Origin: Marinobacter adhaerens HP15
Lineage (GTDB): Bacteria > Pseudomonadota > Gammaproteobacteria > Pseudomonadales > Oleiphilaceae
DNA length: 64,000 nt
Assembly (NCBI RefSeq): GCF_000166295.1
Contig: NC_017506.1
Span: forward strand, 682,001 to 746,000
Direction: 5' to 3'
Under the pieces are notes generated by a model. That model did no database searches. It saw only the letters and a program-made list of their open reading frames with translations, and was not told the origin of the DNA. The first letter of the stretch is position 1. Each line of letters opens with the position of its first letter. The translations under genes were made by a program, and so were the position numbers. Of this stretch, positions 8,592-16,403 are shown piece by piece.

Positions 8592-10146
8592 TGGTAGGCT
8601 CCTGTTCGGATGTGTTGCCAGCGGTTGGCGTCTGAACCGGCCCGCCCAGGGTCGCGTCCACTATCTCTTCCGGAATGCCGGCCTCGATCATGGCCTGACG
8701 ATCGGCGGCCCACTGGCGCCATACGGTTCGGGGATCTCCGCCGCGCTCACGGATCACCTGGCTTGGGGATTTGATCTTGTTGGCGATATCCCGGGCGGCG
8801 GTCTTGCTGTCCTTGTCGGGGTCGACCCAGTCCCAGCGGCGGGCCTGCCAGTCGTGCTCCCGGTACTTCTCGATCCGGTCAGCCCTTAGAACGGCGCCAT
8901 TGGTTCCGGGAACGGTGATGCCTTTGAGCAGGGCCCGGGGCAGCCATGCACGGATCAATGGTTCCAGCAGCTGCTCGATCAGCCACTCTTGATCTTCCAT
9001 CCAATGATCGCGGGTGCTCAGGACACCATGGCGGAGGCTGGAGAAATTCACGCCCTCGAGGTCGTTGGCCAGGGTGGGGTAATCCAGACCGAAGCCAGTG
9101 GCAACACCACGCAACGATTGCTTTGAGAAGGCCGCTAGTTCTCCATTTGGAAACTGTGGAGCCCAGCCATTGAACTTGAGGCCAGGCGGCAACTCCTGAT
9201 AGCTGCCCGGTTCGGCATCCATATACAGCGGCTCGTCATCGTCCTCCTCATCGGAGGGGCCCATGCCTTCTTCCCACTCGAAGAAGCCGCCCTTCGCAGC
9301 AGATACCCGGGCATTCACCAGGGCTGCCTTCTCGAATCCGTCCAGGTGATGCAGGCGGAGCAGGGCAGTGAGCATCCACGGCAGCCCGCGGCGCTGGCCC
9401 ACCAGATCTTCCTTGAAACCGTGCAGCACTTCCTCGGCAGGGATCTCGACAAAGGCCCGGCCGCCGTACTGGTAATCGCTTTCTGCAGGGTCAACGGTGC
9501 CGAACAAATAGGCGACGGCCCGGCCCCACTGGTTGTACTTGATGCCCTGCCGGATGAAATACCCTCCGGGTAGGCGATCCTCGTTCACTTCCACCGGGCA
9601 CCGCTGAGGGTCCAGCACCTGCAGGGCCAGCCCCCACGGGTTGAGGTTTCGCCCGAACACCATCCGGAACATGAATTCGCCGTTGCTGGCAGCATCCTCA
9701 ACAGCACGGCTGCACAGCTGGCGAAAGGAGCGGCGGCCGGCCACATCACAGATAAGGCGATCACACCAGGCGTGGAAGTCGGCCTCGATGGCGTCATTGG
9801 CCCGCTCGTCAAGAGAGCCGTCCGGATCTTTGGACAGCGCCTGCAGTTGGATACCCTTCCGGCCTACGATGTTCTGGCGACACTCCCGCACAAACCCGCG
9901 AGCGTAATCGTTGGTCAGGATCAGGTGCCGGGAACGGGCAACCAGGGCCCGCTGATTCTTGTCGATGAACTGGTCAGCAGGTACCGGCGTGGTCGGGAGG
10001 TCGGCAGACAGGCGATCGGCCCGGGCCTGACCCAGCAAGGAGCGGGCCAACGCTCGGCGAATGGTGCGCATCTTGCCCGATGGCGCGGTCTGCTCTGTGG
10101 TTGCAGGCTGTGCCTGATCTTTATTTCGCTTCCACTTTTCAAACAC
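8569..10146 (-). CDS. Portal protein, lambda gpB family
   Basis: A 525-residue portal of the lambda family, the dodecameric ring at the capsid vertex through which DNA is packaged. Diagnostic stretches include ARSRHLILTNDYARGFVREC (residues about 68-87), the W/G-rich segment LNPWGLALQVLDPQRCP, IPAEEVLHGF and the SSLRHGVLSTRDHW motif with the following LEPLIRAWLPRALL helix. The C-terminal DRIEKYREHDWQARRWDWVDP-type region is also typical. It overlaps the preceding gene by 8 bases and the protease-capsid gene by 23 bases. Confidence 0.92.
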   Translation of the reverse strand: MFEKWKRNKDQAQPATTEQTAPSGKMRTIRRALARSLLGQARADRLSADLPTTPVPADQFIDKNQRALVARSRHLILTNDYARGFVRECRQNIVGRKGIQLQALSKDPDGSLDERANDAIEADFHAWCDRLICDVAGRRSFRQLCSRAVEDAASNGEFMFRMVFGRNLNPWGLALQVLDPQRCPVEVNEDRLPGGYFIRQGIKYNQWGRAVAYLFGTVDPAESDYQYGGRAFVEIPAEEVLHGFKEDLVGQRRGLPWMLTALLRLHHLDGFEKAALVNARVSAAKGGFFEWEEGMGPSDEEDDDEPLYMDAEPGSYQELPPGLKFNGWAPQFPNGELAAFSKQSLRGVATGFGLDYPTLANDLEGVNFSSLRHGVLSTRDHWMEDQEWLIEQLLEPLIRAWLPRALLKGITVPGTNGAVLRADRIEKYREHDWQARRWDWVDPDKDSKTAARDIANKIKSPSQVIRERGGDPRTVWRQWAADRQAMIEAGIPEEIVDATLGGPVQTPTAGNTSEQEPTNGEAEQS

Positions 10147-10681
10147 CGTGGCCGAACCTCGCTAATATCTGGCGTCCAAGTACGTTTTTGCCGCGCCGGG
10201 CATCGTTCAGCCGCTTCACTTCACGGCGGTACTGGTCGCGCAACTTGAGGAGCTGGCTGATCGGGGTTCTTCGGAGCTCCCGGTTATTGATGCGGTAGCT
10301 GTCCTGGTCTTTGGATGCACGGCCTTCAATCACTGCCTCGATCGCGGCCAGGACCTTTTCAGGATGGGTGCTTCCGTCGTATCCGCTGGCCTGGGCTTCC
10401 AGATCCGGGGTGATGGTGATCCGGCCGGATTCCACCTCGTGGATATCGGTGCCATCGGTAACGCGCAAGCTGTACCAGTAATCGCCGGCCACCCACTGCG
10501 CTGTGGTGGTCGGTGTCTTTGTGAAGCGGTGGCTTGAGTCCTCGGCAACAGAATCAAGATCGATGCTGGCCTGGCCACGCAGGATCAGCTTGGCCTGCCA
10601 CTCAGGCGCCGAGTAATCCGCCAGCGAGACCAGGAAGGAAACGGACAGGCCCGCTGCAAGCTGTTCAGGAATCAATGACAT
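10139..10681 (-). CDS. Phage head-joining-type protein with gpW-like C-terminus
   Basis: A 180-residue protein in the lambda W position between terminase and portal. Residues 1-100 form a beta-sandwich-like module (AKLILRGQASIDLDS, DYWYSLRVTDGTDIHEVESG). Residues about 103-170 are helical and basic, with DSYRINNRELRRTPISQLLKLRDQYRREVKR resembling gpW-type connector proteins (shown in part: ISQLLKLRDQYRREVKR). The fusion of a beta module to a gpW-like part is an inference. Its start is 4 bases after the terminase stop. Confidence 0.6.
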   Translation of the reverse strand: MSLIPEQLAAGLSVSFLVSLADYSAPEWQAKLILRGQASIDLDSVAEDSSHRFTKTPTTTAQWVAGDYWYSLRVTDGTDIHEVESGRITITPDLEAQASGYDGSTHPEKVLAAIEAVIEGRASKDQDSYRINNRELRRTPISQLLKLRDQYRREVKRLNDARRGKNVLGRQILARFGHGV

Positions 10682-10684
10682 GCA

Positions 10685-12646
10685 TCACCAGTGGTTAACC
10701 CAGCTTTTCCGGGATCTGGAAGTTCTGCGTCTAGTCTTGCGTTTGGGCTTCTGACCCTCCGCTGGCAGTGGTTCCTCTACAGGCTCTGGCTTGTCGCGTT
10801 TCTTGGTGGGCTTCTTCTCGGGCTCTTTACCCTCGTCTTCGCTCATGGCTTTGAGCCTCTCGGCATGGCGGCGGATATTGGGGCTGGCAATCTTGAGGGC
10901 GGCATAGGCGTAGACCCGACAGTCCAGTGCCTCATTTCGGGGGCGGGTCTGGTGCCATTCACGCTTGGCCACCCCCTTGATGTACTTGGTGACCAGCTTC
11001 TCGGCAGTGATCTGGTGGAACCATTCGGCTTCCCGATCGGCGGGGATATGGGTGTACCCGGGCCCGGGTTCGGTAACCGCCAGCCGGCGCATCACGGTTA
11101 GCTTCGCCTCGTCGGTGCCAACGGAAAACAGATCCACTTTCCTCTGGCCCCGGCCGGTTCTCTTTCTGGAAGGCGCAGTGACCACCGGACGGTCCCAACC
11201 GCCCACACCTTTGATGGCGAACAGACGACGGCCCGTTTTGCGGCGGGCGTATTCGTAGGCTCTCTGGGTGTAGCCGGTGCTGCCACCGGTATCCAGACAG
11301 GCTGCGATGATGCCCAGGTGCGCTCCGGATTCATGCTTCCAGGTAGTTGCCAGGTAATCGTCCAGATCCTGCCAGACCTCATCCCGGAGCGGGTCACCCC
11401 ACAGCACGGTGTAATCAATGGACCAGGATTCCTCACCACGGCCCCAGGCAACGGTCTCCACTTCCAGGCGGTCCTGCTGCATGTCTATGCCTGACGTCAG
11501 CACCACGCCGCCAGCTGGTACCGGATCAGGATATTCTTCAGCACGCTGCATCAGTACATGGGAGTCAGCCTGTTCGCCTTGCTCTTCCCAGGTCTCCGCC
11601 AGCGAAACGTTCACGAATGACTGCAGGTCATTGGCGGCTTTCTTGTCCAGGAAGGATTGGACAATGTCCCGCAACCGGCGGAAGCAGGAATACAACTCAT
11701 TGAGATGGTAACTGGCGTGGCCCCGAAAGGGCTTACTGGCTTTCCATCCAGCGCCCACCTGTTCAGCAGTACGGATTGCCGCGATGCGCTCGCCGTCATT
11801 CCACAGCGTGCCGCACTCTTCGCAGATATACCTGGCGGTCTCGGGTAGGTGGTGGCCATCTTCATCCTTGTCCCAGGTCACCCGGTCCCAGTTCAGGCGC
11901 TGGTGATGGTCGCAGTGAGGGCAGGCCACGTAGAAGTGACGCTGGTCACCCTGCAGGAAAGCGGCTTCAATCCGAGATTCGTCCTTGATGGTCGGCGTGG
12001 ATATCTCGATCAGCAGGCGCTGGTCACCAAAGGTCGCGGCCCGTTGCCAGAGTAGCTGCACCTCGTCACCTTCCGGGGTGCCACCGTAGCCGTCTATTTC
12101 ATCGGCCACGATCAGCGGAGCTGACCGACCGCGCATGGTCTTGGTGGATCCGGCCCAGGCGTACATCATGAACCCGCCCGGGTAGCTCTTCATCCGCTGG
12201 TTGTTCACGCCCTCATGGCTGCGCGGCTTGGCAATCAGGTCCTGCAGCACCGGGTTAGTGTCGACCATCGGGTTGAATTTGGTTTCCAGCCAGGTAGTCA
12301 GATCGCCCTGGCTGGGCTGCATCATCATCTGGCTCTTTGGCTCGTGCGCAATGAAGTAGCCCTGGACGCAGAGGGCCAGCTGGGTCTTACCAACCTGAGC
12401 ACCCCACATCAGAGAAATCCGGTGGCAGCCGGGGTGGGTGGCCATATCCATCGGCTCACGCTGGTAGGGCGCATTGGCAAAACGGATCGGTCCCGGGATG
12501 GCATTGCCTGCAGCGATTCGGACGTTTTCTTCTGCCCACTGGGAAGGCCTGAGCGGAGCCGGAGGGATCAGGTGGTTGGCTGCTCGCTTCAGTGCTCGGA
12601 CAACACCGACCGGGTTGCTGAACTGTTCAACGGTTTCAGGCTGCAT
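10685..12646 (-). CDS. Terminase large subunit, lambda gpA family
   Basis: A 653-residue packaging motor-nuclease. The ATPase part shows a Walker A variant (WGAQVGKTQ, about residues 80-88) and Walker B (VADEIDGYGG, about 180-189). A zinc-type Cys cluster follows (CPHCDHH and CEECGTLW, about 238-275). The C-terminal nuclease carries acidic residues in GIDMQQDRLEVE and CLDTGGSTGY. The Lys/Arg-rich tail contains late-operon repeat copy C. It works with the small subunit encoded just upstream (11-base overlap) and cuts at cos in lambda-type phages. Confidence 0.95.
   Translation of the reverse strand: MQPETVEQFSNPVGVVRALKRAANHLIPPAPLRPSQWAEENVRIAAGNAIPGPIRFANAPYQREPMDMATHPGCHRISLMWGAQVGKTQLALCVQGYFIAHEPKSQMMMQPSQGDLTTWLETKFNPMVDTNPVLQDLIAKPRSHEGVNNQRMKSYPGGFMMYAWAGSTKTMRGRSAPLIVADEIDGYGGTPEGDEVQLLWQRAATFGDQRLLIEISTPTIKDESRIEAAFLQGDQRHFYVACPHCDHHQRLNWDRVTWDKDEDGHHLPETARYICEECGTLWNDGERIAAIRTAEQVGAGWKASKPFRGHASYHLNELYSCFRRLRDIVQSFLDKKAANDLQSFVNVSLAETWEEQGEQADSHVLMQRAEEYPDPVPAGGVVLTSGIDMQQDRLEVETVAWGRGEESWSIDYTVLWGDPLRDEVWQDLDDYLATTWKHESGAHLGIIAACLDTGGSTGYTQRAYEYARRKTGRRLFAIKGVGGWDRPVVTAPSRKRTGRGQRKVDLFSVGTDEAKLTVMRRLAVTEPGPGYTHIPADREAEWFHQITAEKLVTKYIKGVAKREWHQTRPRNEALDCRVYAYAALKIASPNIRRHAERLKAMSEDEGKEPEKKPTKKRDKPEPVEEPLPAEGQKPKRKTRRRTSRSRKSWVNHW
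10757..10774 (-). repeat. Late-operon 18-base repeat, copy C (in terminase tail)
   Basis: Same 18 bases as copies A and B and, with copy B, part of a shared 22-base stretch (10755-10776). It is read as EPLPAEG within the disordered basic tail of the terminase. Confidence 0.8.
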
Positions 12647-13154
12647 CCGGCTCCTCTTCCTCCGGCTCCAGATCGATATCGGAATCAGCCGCGGATTCCA
12701 GCGCCTGGATTAGCTCGGCAGATAGGACTTCCTTGAAGCGCGCTTCACTGGTCTCGCCGATCAGCTGGCTAACCACACGGCCCGGGACGTTCATGATGTT
12801 GGCGCGGATGGTGGCGTTCTCCATGGCGCGGGCCCGCTCGAACTCGTCAATCGGTGCAACCAGCTTTCGGTCCCGGGCAAGGTCCAGCTCGGCCTGGGCT
12901 GCTTCGGCGGCCAGCTTACGGAGCTTCAGTTCATACTCATCCATCGGGCCATCACCGGTGGCCTCGATCTGGGCTTGCTCCCGATTCCACTCGGCGACGT
13001 CCCGCGTATTGAACTTCCAGGGTTTGCCCTGCCGGCCCTTCTCTTCATAGGGGCAGCCGTTACGGATCCAGCTGGTCACCGTGTTCAACGAGACCCCGAA
13101 TATCTCCGCCAGCTCCTCGCGATTGACCAGCCGGCCCTTGCCCTTGAATGCCAT
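12636..13154 (-). CDS. Terminase small subunit, Nu1-type
   Basis: A 172-residue protein started at ATG 13154 (MAFKGKGR), which has TAGGAG upstream; a longer frame to 13175 lacks a good site. Residues about 6-50 form the winged helix of Nu1-type subunits (VNREELAEIFGVSLNTVTSWI) that binds cos-proximal sites. A long Glu/Ala/Lys helix (about 75-110) mediates oligomerisation, and the acidic C-terminus would bind the large subunit. Confidence 0.9.
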   Translation of the reverse strand: MAFKGKGRLVNREELAEIFGVSLNTVTSWIRNGCPYEEKGRQGKPWKFNTRDVAEWNREQAQIEATGDGPMDEYELKLRKLAAEAAQAELDLARDRKLVAPIDEFERARAMENATIRANIMNVPGRVVSQLIGETSEARFKEVLSAELIQALESAADSDIDLEPEEEEPDAA

Positions 13155-13271
13155 GACACTCCTAAATAACAACAATCAACCGGAAACCGGGGCGCTCGCT
13201 CATGTGAAATCTCGCGAGTCCGCACACCCGCAGTGCACACACTACCGGGGAGTACCTAAAAAATCAGCAAG
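13155..13271. other. Gap between terminase and lysis genes; candidate cos region
   Basis: These 117 bases hold no gene. They lie just upstream of the small terminase gene and downstream of the lysis genes, which is where lambda has cos. The stretch contains an AT-rich block (AACAACAATC near 13170), a direct GGAAACCGGGG-type motif, the palindrome TCGCGA at about 13214 and clustered CGCACAC/GTGCACAC words. No twofold cos core can be proven by eye. Confidence 0.35.
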
Positions 13272-13703
13272 CTATCGGTTGCGCTGGTCACGAGGCGGGC
13301 CTTTGAGAATGGTTGTGATCTTCTCTGCGCCACGGCTCACGAAGTAGAAACCGAACGCGGCCATCAGCATCTGCTTAAGCATCTCCACATAGGCAGCGTC
13401 TACCTGCTGCTCATACAGGCTGAAGCCAGCGAACAGCGTCCAGGCCCCCATGAGGTAGACGAGAACAAGCGGCCGGATGTTCTTGCTCAGCCAGCTGTCT
13501 GAGGACATGTCGGTCTTGAGGCGCTCGGTGAGCTCGGACTCCATGCGTGCCTGGAACTCAAGGGCCTGAGCCCTGGCGTTGCGGTCCAGCTCAGCCAGCC
13601 GTGCCTCAGCCTTGGCACGCTCCTCTGGGGACATGTTAGGCGGGAAGTACGATTTAATCAGGTCTTTGCCTGCGGAGATGAGATCACCAATAACGGGCAT
13701 CAT
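13272..13703 (-). CDS. Holin-like protein with two or three membrane segments
   Basis: A 143-residue protein when started at ATG 13703 (MMPVIGD). Residues about 25-70 are a charged helix (SPEERAKAEARLAELDRNARAQ). Hydrophobic segments follow at about 88-106 (NIRPLVLVYLMGAWTLFAGF) and 117-135 (LMAAFGFYFVSRG). The layout is that of the 3TM holin family used by gene transfer agents and phages. It follows the endolysin gene with a short gap, forming the lysis cassette. An upstream in-frame ATG (13751) would overlap the endolysin gene and is less likely. Confidence 0.8.
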   Translation of the reverse strand: MMPVIGDLISAGKDLIKSYFPPNMSPEERAKAEARLAELDRNARAQALEFQARMESELTERLKTDMSSDSWLSKNIRPLVLVYLMGAWTLFAGFSLYEQQVDAAYVEMLKQMLMAAFGFYFVSRGAEKITTILKGPPRDQRNR

Positions 13704-13714
13704 GGCGCTGTCCT

Positions 13715-14140
13715 CTAGTCGATTCGGTACTTTTTTCGGCTGGCCCACCATGCAGGGACGTCCATGTTCGGGCAGGTCTTGCGGCTGTCGAGGTCACGGT
13801 GACCAACCACTTCGGCCTCTGGATGCTCCAGCAGCTTGACGTGTAGCCAGCCTTCCAGCGTCCTGAGCTGGTCCTCATCGGGCGCAGTATCGGTAATGAT
13901 GCAGATGCCCAGGCTGTCGGAGTTGTCGCCCTCGCCGTCCTTGTCAAAGTCCCGAACGTGTGCGCCCTGCCAGTAGTCGGGCCTGCCGGGCTGCAGCTCG
14001 GCGTCACCGGTAATCACGGCGTTGTAGCCGATGCCGTCCCACCCGCGTTGCTGGTGCCAGCGGTGGATGTCCTCGGCGGTATCGCCCCGGTCCTTTGGGC
14101 TGTCGCTGACGTGCACCACCAGGTATTTGATCGTTCTCAT
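13715..14140 (-). CDS. Endolysin, N-acetylmuramoyl-L-alanine amidase
   Basis: A 141-residue zinc amidase of the T7-lysozyme type (Amidase_2). Zinc ligands fit His10 (LVVHVSDSP), His114 (VVGHRDL) and Cys123 (KTCPNMD). GIGYNAVITGD is the substrate-side motif. There is no signal peptide, so it depends on a holin to reach the wall, and a holin-like gene lies just downstream. Cutting the amide bond between MurNAc and L-Ala releases progeny phage. Confidence 0.95.
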   Translation of the reverse strand: MRTIKYLVVHVSDSPKDRGDTAEDIHRWHQQRGWDGIGYNAVITGDAELQPGRPDYWQGAHVRDFDKDGEGDNSDSLGICIITDTAPDEDQLRTLEGWLHVKLLEHPEAEVVGHRDLDSRKTCPNMDVPAWWASRKKYRID

Positions 14141-14143
14141 GGA

Positions 14144-14452
14144 TTACTGCCTCACCTTTCTCTCCAGGCCCTCGATGCGCCCTTCCAGGATCTGGTTAAT
14201 CAGGCGCATGTTCTCGCGCTGGGAAGCGGCTTCCGCCTTGGTCTGGTATTTGTCGAACCGCTCGTCCATGGTTGCGATGCTGGCCTCCAGCGTGTCCAGC
14301 CGGTTCACCACCACCCCCATGGTGTTGGTCAGGTCGGTTACGGACTTGCCGACCCAGATAATGGCGCCGAGGATCAGCCCCGCGATGATTGTCTGGCCGT
14401 GTCGCTCCCAGGTGCTGATATCGCCCCCGCGTGAATCAGTTTTTGCCGGCAT
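14144..14452 (-). CDS. Small membrane-anchored coiled-coil protein of the lysis region
   Basis: A 102-residue protein started at ATG 14452, which has GGGAGAG eight bases upstream. One membrane segment lies at about residues 22-40 (TIIAGLILGAIIWVGKSV), followed by a predicted coiled coil (NRLDTLEASIATMDERF, then INQILEGRIEGLERKV). The topology suggests a second holin, an antiholin or an i-spanin-like protein. It sits 3 bases upstream of the endolysin. Function is not proven. Confidence 0.65.
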   Translation of the reverse strand: MPAKTDSRGGDISTWERHGQTIIAGLILGAIIWVGKSVTDLTNTMGVVVNRLDTLEASIATMDERFDKYQTKAEAASQRENMRLINQILEGRIEGLERKVRQ

Positions 14453-14530
14453 GGCTGTTGCTCTCCCATCGGTGGCCGGGTTTGTGTATGCGTCGATGGA
14501 CTTATGATGGAAGGCTGGCGGTTTGTTGGT

Positions 14531-14545
14531 CACTGGCACTGGTTC
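14531..14545 (-). repeat. Degenerate copy D of the late-operon repeat
   Basis: CACTGGCACTGGTTC on the plus strand matches 13 of the last 15 bases of the repeat and overlaps the stop codon region of the Mor-like gene. It is weaker evidence than copies A to C and may be chance. Confidence 0.35.
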
Positions 14546-15077
14546 ACAGCTCAAGTGGCAGCTGGGGCTTGGGCGGTCTGCGCTGGCCCCGAGGCTTTAC
14601 GGGGCATTGATCGCCGCCGATATCGATGCGCAGGATGTAACCGAGCGTCAGGGGGCTGATCTTGACGGAATGGGCGATGACCTCGATGTCGGAGCCGGCC
14701 TCGTGCATTTCCCGGGCATCGATCACTGCGCTTGCCCACTTTTCAGTGATACCGAGCTTTTCGGCCACTTCCTTGGCCGTATAGCCCAGGTCATACCAGT
14801 CGAGAATGCGCCGGTCCTCGATGATGGCCCGCTCCACATACCGGCATTCGGCTGGCTGGATGGCACGGCCGCCGTGCTCCTCGGCTAGGGCCATGGCATC
14901 ATCCCAGCCCACGAGCTTTACCAGCTGGTGGTCAGGCTTCAGGTTGTGGGGCTTGGGGATATAGATGTTCCTTCGGCGTTCGCGCTTGCCGCAGGGCGGA
15001 AGATCCCGGACAAGCCGGAGCGCCTTGTGGTATCCGATAACATCGGCGATTTCCTGTACGCTTTTCGGCAGTCGCAT
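14544..15077 (-). CDS. Mor-like helix-turn-helix protein, probable late-gene regulator
   Basis: A 177-residue protein. The NIYIPKPHNLK segment (residues about 37-47) resembles the strand of Mor-family activators, and two HTH-like regions follow: YTAKEVAEKLGITEKWASAVI (about 99-119) and ISPLTLGYILRIDIGG. Mor activates middle or late transcription in Mu-type phages. The gene lies at the end of the early operon and just before the lysis genes, the position of Q in lambda. Role as switch to late transcription is inferred from this position. Confidence 0.6.
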   Translation of the reverse strand: MRLPKSVQEIADVIGYHKALRLVRDLPPCGKRERRRNIYIPKPHNLKPDHQLVKLVGWDDAMALAEEHGGRAIQPAECRYVERAIIEDRRILDWYDLGYTAKEVAEKLGITEKWASAVIDAREMHEAGSDIEVIAHSVKISPLTLGYILRIDIGGDQCPVKPRGQRRPPKPQLPLEL

Positions 15078-15086
15078 GAATGACCC

Positions 15087-15419
15087 TTATTCAGTAATGA
15101 GAGCTTCCAGCTCAACCTCTCCCAGAAACATCAGGCAGCACACCGCATGGGCGGCATGGTGCAGGCCGGTTTCATCGTCCAGCATGATGCCCTGGCTCAG
15201 GGCGTTGATATGCCGCCTGGCAGCGGCGATGTACCGCCTGCGCAGGTCTGGCACTTGCCGCCAGTTGTCCTCGTGGTACTTGATCGCCCCAACGCTCAGC
15301 ACCTTGGCGGTTTCCAGCTCCATGAGCGGCGGGATCAGGTCCATCCGGGGCTTTTCCTGGTCGTACTTAATGCCTCGTTGCTTGGGCGCTGTTCCTATCA
15401 GCGATTGTTTCTTCATCAT
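15087..15419 (-). CDS. dATP/dGTP diphosphohydrolase-type (DUF5664) phage protein
   Basis: A 110-residue protein started at ATG 15419, preceded by GGAG at 6 bases. It carries the family pattern GIKYDQEKPRMDLIPP (residues about 15-30), GAIKYHEDNWRQV (about 44-56), RYIAAARRHINAL (about 61-73) and DDETGLHHAAHAVCCLMFL (about 80-98). The His and Asp/Glu residues fit an all-alpha metal-dependent nucleotide hydrolase like those that tune the dNTP pool in phage-infected cells. It overlaps the preceding region closely, so it is co-translated. Confidence 0.75.
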   Translation of the reverse strand: MMKKQSLIGTAPKQRGIKYDQEKPRMDLIPPLMELETAKVLSVGAIKYHEDNWRQVPDLRRRYIAAARRHINALSQGIMLDDETGLHHAAHAVCCLMFLGEVELEALITE

Positions 15420-15420
15420 G

Positions 15421-15732
15421 TCAGTCTCCGTGGTACCGTGATCCGCCAGCCCCATAGCCTCGGCTGTCGTCTTTGGCCCGCTCGTCCGCCAGCTGGCGGT
15501 GTAGCCCTTTAATCTCCTGCTCTTTCTCGTTCAGCCTGAGTCGCAACTGGAGGATCAGCTCAGAGGCTGGCAGTCCTTCGCCGGTTTCCTTGCAGACCAC
15601 TCCGGAGGATTCGCAGTGGTCGCACGGCAGCTCGTAAAACATCGGCTTTACAACGCCACGGCCATGGCAGGTCGGGCAACGCTTGAGCGGTCGCTTTTGC
15701 TTCGTCAGGGTGGGGCCGGACGCCTTTCTCAA
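15421..15732 (-). CDS. Small zinc-finger (DnaJ-type) protein with C-terminal coiled coil
   Basis: A 103-residue protein. CPTCHGRGVV (about 19-28) and CDHCESSGVV (about 37-46) are two CxxCxGxG-like pairs as in the DnaJ zinc domain, so one zinc ion is likely bound. Residues about 58-90 (LILQLRLRLNEKEQEIKGL) form a coiled coil. It sits between the P-like replication gene (4-base overlap) and the nucleotide hydrolase gene. Function is not known. Confidence 0.7.
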   Translation of the reverse strand: MRKASGPTLTKQKRPLKRCPTCHGRGVVKPMFYELPCDHCESSGVVCKETGEGLPASELILQLRLRLNEKEQEIKGLHRQLADERAKDDSRGYGAGGSRYHGD

Positions 15733-16403
15733 TGGACGCCTCCGATGCGTTTTGCCGCGCTGTCCACGGCGAGCTCCAGAAACTCCTTGGTGCCGTGCTG
15801 CTGAATACGGGCCACCCCCATATCGCCGCCGCCCTGGTAAACCATCCGGGCCTTTTCCGGGTTGCCAATCATTACCGGCTCATCTTGAGGGCGGCCTCGA
15901 TTGAAACCCTCGTGCTGGCTGTTCTCGTGCTCACAGGTGCCGATCAGCTTTCGCGGGAAAGACTCGGGAGGTTGGAAGGTGAAGCCCTGGTAAAGCTTCT
16001 GGAAGTTATTCCGGAGAAACGGGTATTCCTTCTCCTCAGTCATGCTGATTTTCTGCCATCCGCCTAGTCGCTCGATGGCTGCGTGAATCTTGGGATCATC
16101 GAAAACTACGGAGCGGTAGTTGCCTACACACCGAATGGCGCGATCGACCTTTGCCCAGGCCTCACCGCTGGCGGATTGGCTGCTGCCCTGAAGCAATCGG
16201 ACGATATCGGCGGGCTTGGGCGGATACTGGCCGGTATCCGGGTTCGTTACGTGCCGAGAAATGGCGCGCTCAATGTCCGCCAGAGAGAAAGCGATCAGGG
16301 ACTGGAAGACCATGTAGACCACTCTGGGCTCCATACGCTTGCCGTAGATCTCATAGGCCTGTGCCCAGAGCGAGTCGAAGGCTTCGAGGTCATTAGTGTT
16401 CAT
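15729..16403 (-). CDS. Replication protein P-like (helicase-loader position)
   Basis: A 224-residue protein in the lambda P position, overlapping the O-like gene by 11 bases. The N-terminus (WAQAYEIYGKRMEP, FQSLIAFSLADIERAISRHV, YPPKPADIVRLL) is the pattern of a phage replication-protein family found beside O-type proteins. No ATPase motif is present, as in lambda P, which recruits the host DnaB helicase to the origin. The role is inferred from position and the N-terminal pattern. Confidence 0.7.
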   Translation of the reverse strand: MNTNDLEAFDSLWAQAYEIYGKRMEPRVVYMVFQSLIAFSLADIERAISRHVTNPDTGQYPPKPADIVRLLQGSSQSASGEAWAKVDRAIRCVGNYRSVVFDDPKIHAAIERLGGWQKISMTEEKEYPFLRNNFQKLYQGFTFQPPESFPRKLIGTCEHENSQHEGFNRGRPQDEPVMIGNPEKARMVYQGGGDMGVARIQQHGTKEFLELAVDSAAKRIGGVH

